This document shows positions 38,162 to 45,791 of a stretch of 64,000 nt of DNA, piece by piece. The stretch is taken from contig NZ_CP133319.1 of the NCBI RefSeq assembly GCF_038811545.1, positions 2,137,516 to 2,201,515 of the forward strand. The letters are read 5' to 3'. The position numbers and the translations under genes are program-made. Position 1 is the first letter of the stretch, and every line of letters begins with the position of its first letter. Under the pieces are notes generated by a model. That model was given only the letters and a program-made list of their open reading frames with translations. It searched no databases and was not told the DNA's origin. Origin of the DNA: Rhodoligotrophos sp. CJ14 (GTDB lineage Bacteria > Pseudomonadota > Alphaproteobacteria > Rhizobiales > Im1).

Positions 38162-38261
38162 TGTGCGCAAGGGTCGATGGCGCCCCAATGGGGCGTCGAG
38201 GCTCACTGTGTCACGCGGCGTGTCCATAGGGGACGCCGGCAAAAGCGCTCGAGGCGACGGC

Positions 38262-38906
38262 ATGACGGAGCTTACGCTATATTGGTCCCCTGGCTCGTGT
38301 TCCCAGGCTGTGCGTGTTGCCTTGGCAGAATGCGAGGCACAGTATGAAGCGCGCCGACTGTTCCTGAACGAAGGCGATCAATCGAAACCGGAATATCTTG
38401 CCATTAATCCTCGCGGCCGGGTCCCAGCTCTGCAGGTCGACGGTGCCGTCATCACCGAGGTCTTGGCGATCCTTGTGTTCATCGCGAGGAGATGGCCTGA
38501 AAGGGTCCTGCTCCCGCGCGAGCCCATCGCAGAAGCGCAGTCTCTTGCGACCATGGCGTGGTTATCGAATACGGTTCACCCCGGGTTCGCGCGGCTCTTC
38601 AGGCCGGAACGTGTCGTGAGCGATCCGGCGGTATATCCCGCGGTTCGCGATAACGCGCGCACCCTGACGTGGTCCAATCTTCAAGAGATCGAGCGTGCAC
38701 TCCAGCACGCGCCCTGGATGGCGGGCGCCGCCTACAGCGTCTGTGATCCTTATACGCTCGTGTTCCTCGCCTGGGGAAAGCGGCTCGAGTTTCCGCTAGA
38801 CGAGCTACCGGCCTGCCAGGACTTCATCACCCGAATGCTGGACAGACCCGCCGTGCGAAAGGTTCTTGAGGAGGAAAACAGCATCCTCTTGGAAAATCGG
38901 TCGTGA
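38262..38906 (+). CDS. Glutathione S-transferase family protein
   Basis: A 214-residue GST. The thioredoxin-like domain reads LTLYWSPGSCSQAVRVALAE (SPGS/C active-site region as in beta-class GST), then NPRGRVPALQVDGAVITEVL for glutathione binding. ATG 38262 with GAGGCG upstream is preferred to an ATG-less extension. It may detoxify or isomerise an intermediate with glutathione. The stop overlaps the following SDR start (GTGA). Confidence 0.87.
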   Translation: MTELTLYWSPGSCSQAVRVALAECEAQYEARRLFLNEGDQSKPEYLAINPRGRVPALQVDGAVITEVLAILVFIARRWPERVLLPREPIAEAQSLATMAWLSNTVHPGFARLFRPERVVSDPAVYPAVRDNARTLTWSNLQEIERALQHAPWMAGAAYSVCDPYTLVFLAWGKRLEFPLDELPACQDFITRMLDRPAVRKVLEEENSILLENRS

Positions 38907-39622
38907 GCACGGGAAAGGCCGCCGAGCCGCCCGTCGCCATTATCACTGCCGCATCTCAGGGAATCGGTGAAGCCGTTGCACGCAAGCTCGCAAACCAGGG
39001 CTGGCGCGTTGCGCTCATGGCAAGATCGGAGCGCGTCGAAAAGATTGCGGCCGAGCTTGGCGGGCACGCATTGCGCGGATCGATCACAGAGGTCAGCGAT
39101 CTTAGACGGCTTGTCGACGAGACGCTGCGGCAGTTCGGTCGTATCGACGGTGTCGTGCTGAGCAGCGGTAATGCCGCACGCGGGCCGCTGCTTGAGATTA
39201 GCGATGAAGATTGGCACAAGGGCTTTGACCTGCTGCTGATGCTGGCCATTCGCGTGGCGCGACTGTCAACACCGCATTTGGCAGCCGCAGGGGGTGGCAG
39301 CATCGTGAACATCTCGAGCTTTGCTGCTCGTGAGCCGGATGGCCGCCTGGCGGTATCGTCGGTTATCCGGGCGGGGCTTACAGCCTTCGCGAAGCTCTAT
39401 GCAGCCGAGCATGCCTCGGCAGGCATCCGCATGAACAATCTTCTGCCCGGGTATATGGAGAACGCTCCGCAAGATCCGCAGGTGACGGCCCGGATCCCCA
39501 GCCGGCGCCTCGGCGCCATGAATGAGCTTGCCGCCACGGCTGCTTTCCTCCTCTCCGCCGATGCTGCCTATATCAACGGCCAGGACATCTTGGTCGACGG
39601 CGGGCTCGTTAGAGGGATCTGA
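38903..39622 (+). CDS. SDR-family protein with altered catalytic motif
   Basis: A 239-residue SDR starting with GTG and coupled to the GST gene. The cofactor motif ITAASQGIGEAVARKLANQG and NISSFAAREPDGRLA are normal, but where YxxxK is expected the sequence reads SSVIRAGL, so Tyr is Ser and Lys is Arg. The C-terminal INGQDILVDGG is standard. It may be a non-classical reductase or a catalytically altered member. It is the last cargo gene of the island. Confidence 0.82.
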   Translation: MSTGKAAEPPVAIITAASQGIGEAVARKLANQGWRVALMARSERVEKIAAELGGHALRGSITEVSDLRRLVDETLRQFGRIDGVVLSSGNAARGPLLEISDEDWHKGFDLLLMLAIRVARLSTPHLAAAGGGSIVNISSFAAREPDGRLAVSSVIRAGLTAFAKLYAAEHASAGIRMNNLLPGYMENAPQDPQVTARIPSRRLGAMNELAATAAFLLSADAAYINGQDILVDGGLVRGI

Positions 39623-39897
39623 TTCTCGGTGTCGCTGGTGGCAGGTCCTTCTGAGTTCGGCATATTTGAGATGGTGCCACTGCGCTCGACGGGTTCACCA
39701 CTGTCCGATAGGCGATCAGTGAGTCCCTTTGCATTCGCTTAGCGAGAGGTACGACGGCCTTTCCCTCTGGCTGATCGAGTGTCCGGTCGAGCTTGGTTTG
39801 CATAATCGTGTGAACCGAGCGCCCGACTTCGCATAGAGGGTGGCGGAGCACGTCGGGGTATCGGATGCTGACGGTTGAAACAGCCGAGCTCCGCCAG

Positions 39898-40197
39898 CTA
39901 GTTCAGGAGCCAGACACCGTCCCCCCTCGCGTAGTAGGCGCGCGTTTCGGTAGGTGGCCCAGGGTTCATGCTCGCTCGCATAGCACTCAGCTGCGTCGAA
40001 GAGCGGGCACCGAGCACGATCCTCGGCATCTTGGCCACCACAGACTCGAGCCGATACGCTTCGTTCACACCGACGCCGGACACCGATTCGGGTTCGTGCC
40101 ACACGCCACCGATCGTGATACCACCTCGGATGAGTACGCCGGGCTGCAGCAGATTCCAGGCGAGCGCATCGAGTGAGAGGAGCAGGTGCCAGGGCCA
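39898..40197 (-). pseudogene. Class III nucleotide cyclase-like remnant
   Basis: The reverse strand reads LLLSLDALAWNLLQPGVLIR, GGITIGGVWHEPESVSGVGV, NEAYRLESVVAKMPRIVLGA, ending YYARGDGVWLLN and a stop. RGGITIG..yH, Gv.vNeAYrLES and PRIV are the pattern of the cyclase catalytic domain found in phage- and defence-associated nucleotidyl cyclases. The 5' part is lost: the homology stops where the integrase remnant of the opposite strand begins (about 40180-40200). No intact start exists, so it is a broken gene. Confidence 0.5.
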
Positions 40198-40601
40198 GTT
40201 GGCGGCCTATTCGCCAGAAGCTCGAAGCAGAAGGCCTTGTGCAGCCGGGCCTTACATTGAAGGGCTTGAGGCACACCGTGACCACGATCCTCAGCGAGAT
40301 GGGCTATGACGAGCGCACGATTGCCGACATGCTTGGTCAGCGCACCACGGCGATGGCTCGCCACTATTCCAGCCGTGCCGATAAAACCCGCAAGCTCACT
40401 TCCGTGGTAGAGGCGCTGAATACAGAGGTGACCCGACGGCGCAAACAGTTGTCAAACCCTCCTCCGAAATTGTCAAACCTGGAGAAGAACCGTGAAGCAG
40501 CCGAGAAAAGTAGTGAGGAGAATCAGAAAGATAGTTGGTGCCCAGGGGCGGAATCGAACCACCGACACGCGGATTTTCAGTCCGCTACACCGGCCTTATA
40601 A
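40173..40601 (+). pseudogene. Tyrosine recombinase (integrase) remnant, C-terminal part
   Basis: The frame reads ASWRPIRQKLEAEGLVQPGL, TLKGLRHTVTTILSEMGYDE, RTIADMLGQRTTAMARHYSS, which holds the HxxR-like (LRHT), the second His-equivalent (GQRT) and catalytic Tyr (HYS) segments of phage-type integrases. The N-terminal two thirds are missing. The frame continues into the tRNA-Phe-derived att repeat, giving a false tail (SWCPGAESNHRHADFQSA). It marks the right end of the first island. Confidence 0.75.
40537..40583. repeat. att-like direct repeat, copy 2 (3' part of tRNA-Phe)
   Basis: Identical over 47 bases to 29984-30030 and in the same orientation. Here tRNA similarity extends 4 bases further (GCTA side, AGCGGAC on the reverse strand). 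It is the right boundary of island 1 and the left boundary of island 2, whose intact integrase gene ends 57 bases to its right. Confidence 0.8.
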
Positions 40602-40640
40602 ATCAAGGTTTTAGAACCGCCATGTCGCATCCATGTCGCA

Positions 40641-41867
40641 TCACCCCAGGGACGAGGCTAGCCGCTCCGCCCTATCACGGCGCCTTTTATCGGCTTCCTC
40701 GTCGCGGAAAATATGCCCGTACAGCCCGAGCGTTATCGTGATGGAGCTGTGCCCCATCTCGACCTGAACCTCTTTGGGATTGGCGCCGTCGTTGATCAGA
40801 AGCGAAGCGCGGAAATGCCGGAGAGCATGGAAGTTATACTTGGGAAGCATGATCAGCTGCCCTTCCTTATCCCGTACAACATTGCCGGCATCGTCGAGCT
40901 TAGGCACTGCTACTGCAGCGGCGATCAGGAGCGGTCGCCAGCAGCGGGTGTGAATGTTCGCGAGGGATTCTACCTTGCCTTGCCAGTTGGGGAAGACCAA
41001 CGGACCTTTCGGCGACTCCAGTTTCCATTCACGTAGGGTGGCAACGAGCTGGGCCGGGATGTTAATGGTGCGACGGCCAGCGGCGCTCTTGGGCGATCCA
41101 ATCTTCCCGTTTTCGTCCGCCCGCTGTTTTACCGTGATCGTGCCTGCTTTTAGGTCAATTGCCTCCCAAGGCATCCCGCGGAGCTCGCTCGCGCGGCAGC
41201 CGGTATAGATAGCGGTCGAGATCAGGGCGCGCCATCGGCGCCACGCCTTAGACCACTGCTTGTTTGGCTGAGTGGCTAATTGCTCAAGCTTCGCCAAGAG
41301 AGCCCGGATTTCCGCTGGCTCGGGGATCGTGACTTCCTCGCGATGACGGTTATTCCCTCCCCCTGTCTGAATGGTGACGGGCGCTGCTACGTTGGCCATC
41401 ACGAGGCCACGCGACTGGGCTTCACGGATGATGCTCTTGAAACTGGTGAGCACCTTCTTCGCCATCGGCCGGGATAGCTTCTCGAGCAGTTCATCCCTGA
41501 ATGCCCTGGCCCGGGGCGTCGTCAGCCGGGACAGCTTCTCATGACCGAGGGCCGGCACAATGTGCCTGTCGATATGGGTTCGGTATTGCCGGAGCGTCGA
41601 TGCCTCCGCCGGGTCACGCCCGTTCCTGCCGACCGCTACAGCCTTGTGCCAGATCTCAGCCGCTTCGCTTATGGTGAGGCTGGCGCTGTCCGCAACATGC
41701 ACCCCCTGCCGCACCTCCACATTCGCGGTCGCCGCGAAGGCGTCTGCCTCTTTTTTGAGCCGAAATGTCTTCAGCCGGCGCTTGCCCTTGGTGTCGACGT
41801 AGTCGACGACCCACGAAGACTTGTCCTCACCGCTGCTAGTGCGCCATGTGCGCTTGCGAACAGACAT
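40641..41867 (-). CDS. Tyrosine-type site-specific recombinase (integrase)
   Basis: A 408-residue phage-type integrase. The N-terminal Arm-binding/SAM-like region has VGRNGRDPAEASTLRQYRTH, and the catalytic domain shows Arg in IYTGCRASELRGMPWEAIDL, HALRHFRASLL (HxxR), EMGHSSITITLGLYGHIF (His and Tyr). All catalytic residues are present. It is transcribed toward the tRNA-Phe-derived att copy 57 bases away, the normal arrangement for an element inserted at a tRNA 3' end. The RHH gene lies 4 bases upstream of its start. It is probably the integrase of the second island. Confidence 0.93.
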   Translation of the reverse strand: MSVRKRTWRTSSGEDKSSWVVDYVDTKGKRRLKTFRLKKEADAFAATANVEVRQGVHVADSASLTISEAAEIWHKAVAVGRNGRDPAEASTLRQYRTHIDRHIVPALGHEKLSRLTTPRARAFRDELLEKLSRPMAKKVLTSFKSIIREAQSRGLVMANVAAPVTIQTGGGNNRHREEVTIPEPAEIRALLAKLEQLATQPNKQWSKAWRRWRALISTAIYTGCRASELRGMPWEAIDLKAGTITVKQRADENGKIGSPKSAAGRRTINIPAQLVATLREWKLESPKGPLVFPNWQGKVESLANIHTRCWRPLLIAAAVAVPKLDDAGNVVRDKEGQLIMLPKYNFHALRHFRASLLINDGANPKEVQVEMGHSSITITLGLYGHIFRDEEADKRRRDRAERLASSLG

Positions 41868-41871
41868 GGGA

Positions 41872-42294
41872 TCACGCCCCTGATCTGCCGCTGCCGAAGC
41901 GGCTCACGTCCGGCTGTTCCGCCTTAAGACCCTCATCCTGTTCTATATCGCGATCTTCCGAAGGCTCTTTCGTGAGCGACCGGGCCTCCTCATTGTCGAT
42001 TCTCATTTGATCCACAACGATTGCTTCTATGGACTCGTAGAGCTGATCGATCAGCTGATCGACGCCCTCGCCCCGGAGGGATCTCCTAAGGGTACCCGCC
42101 TGGCCAAGCAGGAGCATAAGCCTTGCCACCGTCGGAACGGGTTTTGGGAACTCCCGCTCGAGCACTCGGACGATTTCGGCGTTCATCGATCGCCCGTTCT
42201 TTTCGGCTTGTGCCTTGATGCGGTCGCGAAGGCCGTCTGGCAGTCTCAGCATGAACTGGTCCTGCTTGTCGCTCGGAAACTTGCCGCGGGGCAT
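41872..42294 (-). CDS. Arc/MetJ-type ribbon-helix-helix DNA-binding protein
   Basis: A 140-residue protein. The N-terminal 50 residues, MPRGKFPSDKQDQFMLRLPD, GLRDRIKAQAEKNGRSMNAE, IVRVLEREF, are an Arc-like RHH domain; the rest is acidic and probably mediates oligomerisation. ATG 42294 is chosen because GGAGAG lies 6 bases upstream; an ATG at 42312 lacks a ribosome site. It lies 4 bases before the integrase gene and faces an excisionase-like gene. The gap between them holds three palindromes, so it may repress the integration genes. Confidence 0.82.
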   Translation of the reverse strand: MPRGKFPSDKQDQFMLRLPDGLRDRIKAQAEKNGRSMNAEIVRVLEREFPKPVPTVARLMLLLGQAGTLRRSLRGEGVDQLIDQLYESIEAIVVDQMRIDNEEARSLTKEPSEDRDIEQDEGLKAEQPDVSRFGSGRSGA

Positions 42295-42319
42295 ACCAAC
42301 TCTCCGTGTCATTTAATAG

Positions 42320-42332
42320 TAGCGAATAGCTA
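42320..42332. promoter_or_regulatory. Palindromic operator 1, TAGCGAATAGCTA
   Basis: First of three 13-bp near-palindromes of the form TAGCGAnTCGCTA in the divergent promoter region. It lies nearest the RHH/integrase genes. Confidence 0.55.
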
Positions 42333-42354
42333 TATATGACGCTTGCCGCAACAG

Positions 42355-42367
42355 TAGTGACTCGCTA
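42355..42367. promoter_or_regulatory. Palindromic operator 2, TAGTGACTCGCTA
   Basis: Second copy, 35 bases after the first. One mismatch breaks the palindrome. Confidence 0.55.
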
Positions 42368-42378
42368 TAGTCACCCTG

Positions 42379-42391
42379 TAGCGACTCGCGA
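42379..42391. promoter_or_regulatory. Palindromic operator 3, TAGCGACTCGCGA
   Basis: Third copy, 24 bases after the second and 20 bases before the excisionase-like start. One mismatch breaks the palindrome. Confidence 0.55.
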
Positions 42392-42410
42392 GATAATGGA
42401 CGGAGTGACA

Positions 42411-42599
42411 ATGGACACCAATACGGAGGGCCTCGACCTTCTCTGGGAGGTCGCGGCTATCGCGAAGCTGATTGGCCGCTCGGAGCGGCAGACATTCAAC
42501 CTGCTTGCAGGCGGGCAACTTCCGGCCAAGAAGGTCGGCGGGCGCTGGGTGGCCAGCCGTCAAAAGCTGATCGCCTTCTTTCTTGAAGATGCGGCGTGA
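42411..42599 (+). CDS. AlpA/excisionase-like small DNA-binding protein
   Basis: A 62-residue MerR-like helix-turn-helix protein: LLWEVAAIAKLIGRSERQTF and NLLAGGQLPAKKVGGRWVAS are the typical pattern of AlpA/excisionase proteins of integrative elements. ATG 42411 is preferred since GGAG lies 6 bases upstream; ATG 42396 is in frame. It probably directs excision or switches element genes, and opposes the RHH protein encoded divergently. Confidence 0.75.
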   Translation: MDTNTEGLDLLWEVAAIAKLIGRSERQTFNLLAGGQLPAKKVGGRWVASRQKLIAFFLEDAA

Positions 42600-42714
42600 A
42601 CCCGCCCACCAGACCCGCCTATGCCGTCGCCCGTAGGCGAATCCGATGCCCCAGGTACCGACCTAGCCGCAGCCCACGAAAAGCACGCACATCAGCATAT
42701 CCGGGAGAACGCGC

Positions 42715-43005
42715 ATGGAATTGACCAAAGGAAGGATCATTTGCCCCAGGGCAGCCCCCACCGTTGCAGAGGCGACCGATGCTTGGTTGCACCTAGAGTC
42801 CACCCTTGAGGTCGCCCGCGACCTGATCGGCCGCGTCGAGGACGCCGTCGACGAGCAGGGCCGTCCGGAGGCTCAAGTCCTCACCAACGCTCGCCGTCTT
42901 CTAAATATTGGGTCCGACCTGCTGGAAACGCTGTCCGACTACGTCGCAGGCGGTGAGGATGAGGTCGATCACCTGCAGGCGGATGGAGACCGGAGGGCGG
43001 CATGA
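42715..43005 (+). CDS. Small element protein of unknown function
   Basis: A 96-residue mostly helical, acidic protein (TLEVARDLIGRVEDAVDEQG, LLNIGSDLLETLSDYVAGGE). No known domain is recognised. GGGAGAACGC precedes the ATG. The stop overlaps the next start (ATGA), placing it in a small operon with the following three genes. The roughly 115 bases before it contain no supported gene. Confidence 0.6.
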   Translation: MELTKGRIICPRAAPTVAEATDAWLHLESTLEVARDLIGRVEDAVDEQGRPEAQVLTNARRLLNIGSDLLETLSDYVAGGEDEVDHLQADGDRRAA

Positions 43006-43205
43006 TGGTCGAGCAAGACGTCTATGACGGGCTAGCCCGGGTCGGGGTGATCACCCCGGACCGCGGGCGATATCTCGCACACGACGCGGAAGGCCGCCCG
43101 ATAGGCAACTTCAGTAGCCTTCAGGCGGCCAGGGCGGCGGTAATGGCCGCCCGCCGGGGGAACTATCGCAGAGGAGCGGTCAATGGCCAGGAAGAAAGGG
43201 CTTAA
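43002..43205 (+). CDS. Small element protein of unknown function
   Basis: A 67-residue protein (MVEQDVYDGLARVGVITPDR, GRYLAHDAEGRPIGNFSSLQ, AARAAVMAARRGNYR). No domain is recognised. It overlaps both the gene before (4 bases) and the gene after (23 bases), which supports a real coupled operon. Confidence 0.55.
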   Translation: MMVEQDVYDGLARVGVITPDRGRYLAHDAEGRPIGNFSSLQAARAAVMAARRGNYRRGAVNGQEERA

Positions 43206-43737
43206 GCAGAGCTGGCCGACTGAGCCGTTTGTTGCTGTCCTCAAACATACCCTCAAGGCGCCAGCTTGGCTCGATCTTACCTTCGGCGCTCGGTGCCTCT
43301 ATGTGCTGCTTAAGGCGTACCACAATGGGCAGAACAACGGCAGCATCAGGCTCGGCGTCCGGCGGGCCGCCGCCGAACTGAACGCCTCCCGGTCATCGGT
43401 AGAGAAATGGTTTCGAGAGCTGGAGGAGCATGGGTTCATCCGACCCACACAGCGCGCCTATCTCGGTGCCGAGGGCAAGGCAAATGCGACCTGCTGGCGC
43501 CTCACCGAGCTTGGCTATCTAGGCCAGCAGCCTACGCGCGAATATAGGGCCTGGCAGCCCTCAAAAAGCAGAATCCCGCACCATTTTTCGGGACAAACCG
43601 TCCCGAAAAGAATGACACCCCGTCCCGAAAAAGAGGACAACCGTCCCGAAAAAGAGGACGGTTTTGAGGAAAACGAAGCTCCAGAGCGTCCCGATTTTCG
43701 GTGCAAATATATTATACCACACAGGGGGGCTGCTTGA
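43183..43737 (+). CDS. Winged-helix element protein, possibly replication initiation-related
   Basis: A 184-residue protein. Residues about 20-110 form a helix-turn-helix fold: LDLTFGARCLYVLLKAYHNG, then RRAAAELNASRSSVEKWFRE and LEEHGFIRPT. The C-terminal 60 residues are low in hydrophobics and encoded by DNA with one inverted and three direct copies of a 10-bp unit (GTCCCGAAAA) at 21-22 base spacing. Iteron-like repeats inside such a gene suggest a replication initiator or plasmid-copy-control role, but this is inference. Confidence 0.6.
   Translation: MARKKGLKQSWPTEPFVAVLKHTLKAPAWLDLTFGARCLYVLLKAYHNGQNNGSIRLGVRRAAAELNASRSSVEKWFRELEEHGFIRPTQRAYLGAEGKANATCWRLTELGYLGQQPTREYRAWQPSKSRIPHHFSGQTVPKRMTPRPEKEDNRPEKEDGFEENEAPERPDFRCKYIIPHRGAA
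43585..43652. repeat. Iteron-like repeats GTCCCGAAAA (inverted pair plus direct copies)
   Basis: TTTTCGGGAC at 43585-43594 faces GTCCCGAAAA at 43600-43609. Direct copies follow at 43622-43631 and 43643-43652, and a degenerate one near 43688. The 21-22 base period equals about two helical turns. All lie in the coding sequence of the winged-helix protein. Confidence 0.6.
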
Positions 43738-44030
43738 TGAAGCATCTCCCGCTACTTGATTGGACGCCACCAAGCCGTGTTCTGGTGTTTCCCCTGGCAA
43801 GGCGGACCAGCAAGGTCCGTCATGTCGCCGAGATGCTGTCACGTAGGCAGGGTGATGATGCCGACCTGTACTGGCGCCAGGTAATTTCGGCAGCCCGCAA
43901 GAGCTTGGAACGGCTTGGTATCCATACCCATGCCATCGGCGGGGAACTGATGGCATTCCGCAATGCGGTGCAAAGGGAGCTCATCCGCTTAAGCAATTGC
44001 GGTGGACGCAGCGGTGGCGGTGCAGCGTAA
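43737..44030 (+). CDS. DUF6074-like small element protein
   Basis: A 97-residue protein. LPLLDWTPPSRVLVFPLARR and TSKVRHVAEMLSRRQGDDAD LYWRQV match the DUF6074 pattern of small proteins found in integrated elements of Hyphomicrobiales. Its function is unknown. The start overlaps the stop of the previous gene (TGATG), so it is the last gene of the operon. Confidence 0.7.
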   Translation: MKHLPLLDWTPPSRVLVFPLARRTSKVRHVAEMLSRRQGDDADLYWRQVISAARKSLERLGIHTHAIGGELMAFRNAVQRELIRLSNCGGRSGGGAA

Positions 44031-45791
44031 TCTGGCCCGGCGCGCCGATAGCGCGCGCCCGGGCAACACAGGGGCCGATGGGTAGCGGCTTTAGGAGTTT
44101 TAGCGCGACCTCCTGCTGGCACTGCAGGAATGGCCGAAGCCATCGCACTGGGGCGCTCTCACCTATCCGCGGCCGGAGGGCCAGCCAAGGCATTCAGGGA
44201 ATAGGCCGGAGGGCCAGCCAAGGCATTCAGGGAATACCGCCGCAACGCGGGTGTCCAAAACACTGCGACGCCTCGTCGACCGGCACCTGATCACCGTCCA
44301 TATGCCCCAGGTGAAGCTGCAGGGCAGCGACTACCGCCACGCACGGTTTGCTAGCAACTCGCCTAGCTGTCGAATCGTTAGCCAACAAGGCTAGGAGGCC
44401 ATGCGCTCGTGGCAATCCACGAATTTCCCGAATAAAGTATGCGGGAGTTAAGGTGGATCGTGCGTGTTGGCGCATGCGCTTCTCTCGGCCTTTCACACGT
44501 GCACCACCCACCTCGAGATCAAGCCGCACCCGGCACGTCAACCCGGCCTCCTGGCTGCTTGAGGCTTTTCGGAGCCCCTGTCTTGTCCTGTCATGCTGGC
44601 CCGAAGGCTATCACCATCCGCCGTTCAGTGTGCGCTGAGATCGATCTCCGGCTCGATCGTAGCATTTGATTTTCCACCTCCAGCACCCGGGGCGGGTCAA
44701 AAGTCCGGGGCTCTAGGGGCGTAGGCCCGCGCGGATCCTCCGTGCGCACTGGAAAAAATTTCAACTAGGGGGGATGTTCCCCATCCCTACGGGATGAAGA
44801 TGACATATTCGGCCATCGAATGACGTGACGATGCCGCATCGGATCATGATTTGGACATCGATCTACACTGCTGCAGTTAGACCTCTCGAGGTCGATGCCC
44901 AATAGATCACGGCCGTTAAACTGGCAGCGCGTTCTGCTGATCGGCGGCCACCCCTGCCAAACTCGAGCCGACCACGCCATGCTTCAGGGCGGCGCGTCGA
45001 CTTCCGATGCCGTGGCTCCGCAGGAACCGCGTGCTGCGTTCGCGCCGTCCACCTCGAAGCGCAGGTGGCTCTCCCGGAAGCCGGAGGTCAGGCCGACGTC
45101 CGAAAAGACCGCCAGCGCCTTTCCGAAGGCGACTGCCATCGGACGTGCACTCTTGGCGATGGCGAACATGGGCCCGAGAGCACGATCCTGAAGTGACGGA
45201 TGGGCGTGACCGCTGGACGAGCCCCGGCGTCGTCCGCGTCAATGCGGCGGCATCGGAATGAATACCGGGGGAAAGCCAGACATCCGCGGCCGCGCCTGAT
45301 GCTCTCATCATCGGCGCCATGCGGCTTGAGATAGACGTAGTAAGGATTCCTCCGCGCAACGATATCGTCACCAGGCTGGGCTGAAACGGCATGGTCGGCG
45401 TTGCGACCCGCAGGCGTTCTTACCGCCTGGTCCTCAGGTTCAAATCCCGTTTTCACGCGTCGTCTGAGATGTGCCCGATTCCTGGTCGAAGAGGTTAAAG
45501 TAAGAGCCAGGAGGAACGGCCGTAGTGCACGACATGTAATCTGGTGCGACCAAGGCGGGGTGATCAGCGCGCTTCAGGAAACAAGCTTTTCCACGCCTGA
45601 AGGGCCCGAATTCCAAGCGGCCTAAGTCTCCTCCTGCCCGAGCCAAAATGCACTACACGTCCTCTTTGGGGTCGGTTGCTGAACGACTGCTTACCGCAAG
45701 ATTAGCCAGAAACCAGACTGTCTGGAACTGGCCCCGATCACGCCGTTCATCGGGCCGGACGTGGAATTATCCTTCGAAATGTGCGGAGCGG
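44031..45791. other. About 1.76 kb without a supported gene
   Basis: Both strands hold only short frames with no recognisable domain, in a mixed-composition stretch including a 33-bp tandem duplication. Short peptides such as TLRRLVDRHLITVHMPQVKL near 44260 could be gene remnants, but I cannot assign them. It separates the element core genes from the defence and RNA-repair genes. Confidence 0.5.
44171..44236. repeat. 33-bp perfect tandem duplication
   Basis: The unit starting GGCCGGAGGGCCAGCCAAGG occurs twice, at 44171-44203 and 44204-44236, without mismatch. It lies in non-coding DNA and looks like a recent slippage duplication. Confidence 0.8.

Noticed and set aside
40535-40741. Forward frame beginning VPRGGIEPPTRGFSV
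   Set aside because: This is the well-known false translation of a tRNA 3' end; here it crosses the att copy.
42621-42809. Forward frame of 62 codons before the element operon
   Set aside because: Overlaps the better supported gene at 42715 in another frame and has no ribosome site.
44227-44541. Reverse frame of 104 codons
   Set aside because: No recognisable motif and mixed composition; not supportable as a gene.
45395-45460. T-loop-like GGTTCAAATCCC on the forward strand, possible tRNA
   Set aside because: No matching acceptor stem, D-arm or anticodon arm can be found around it.
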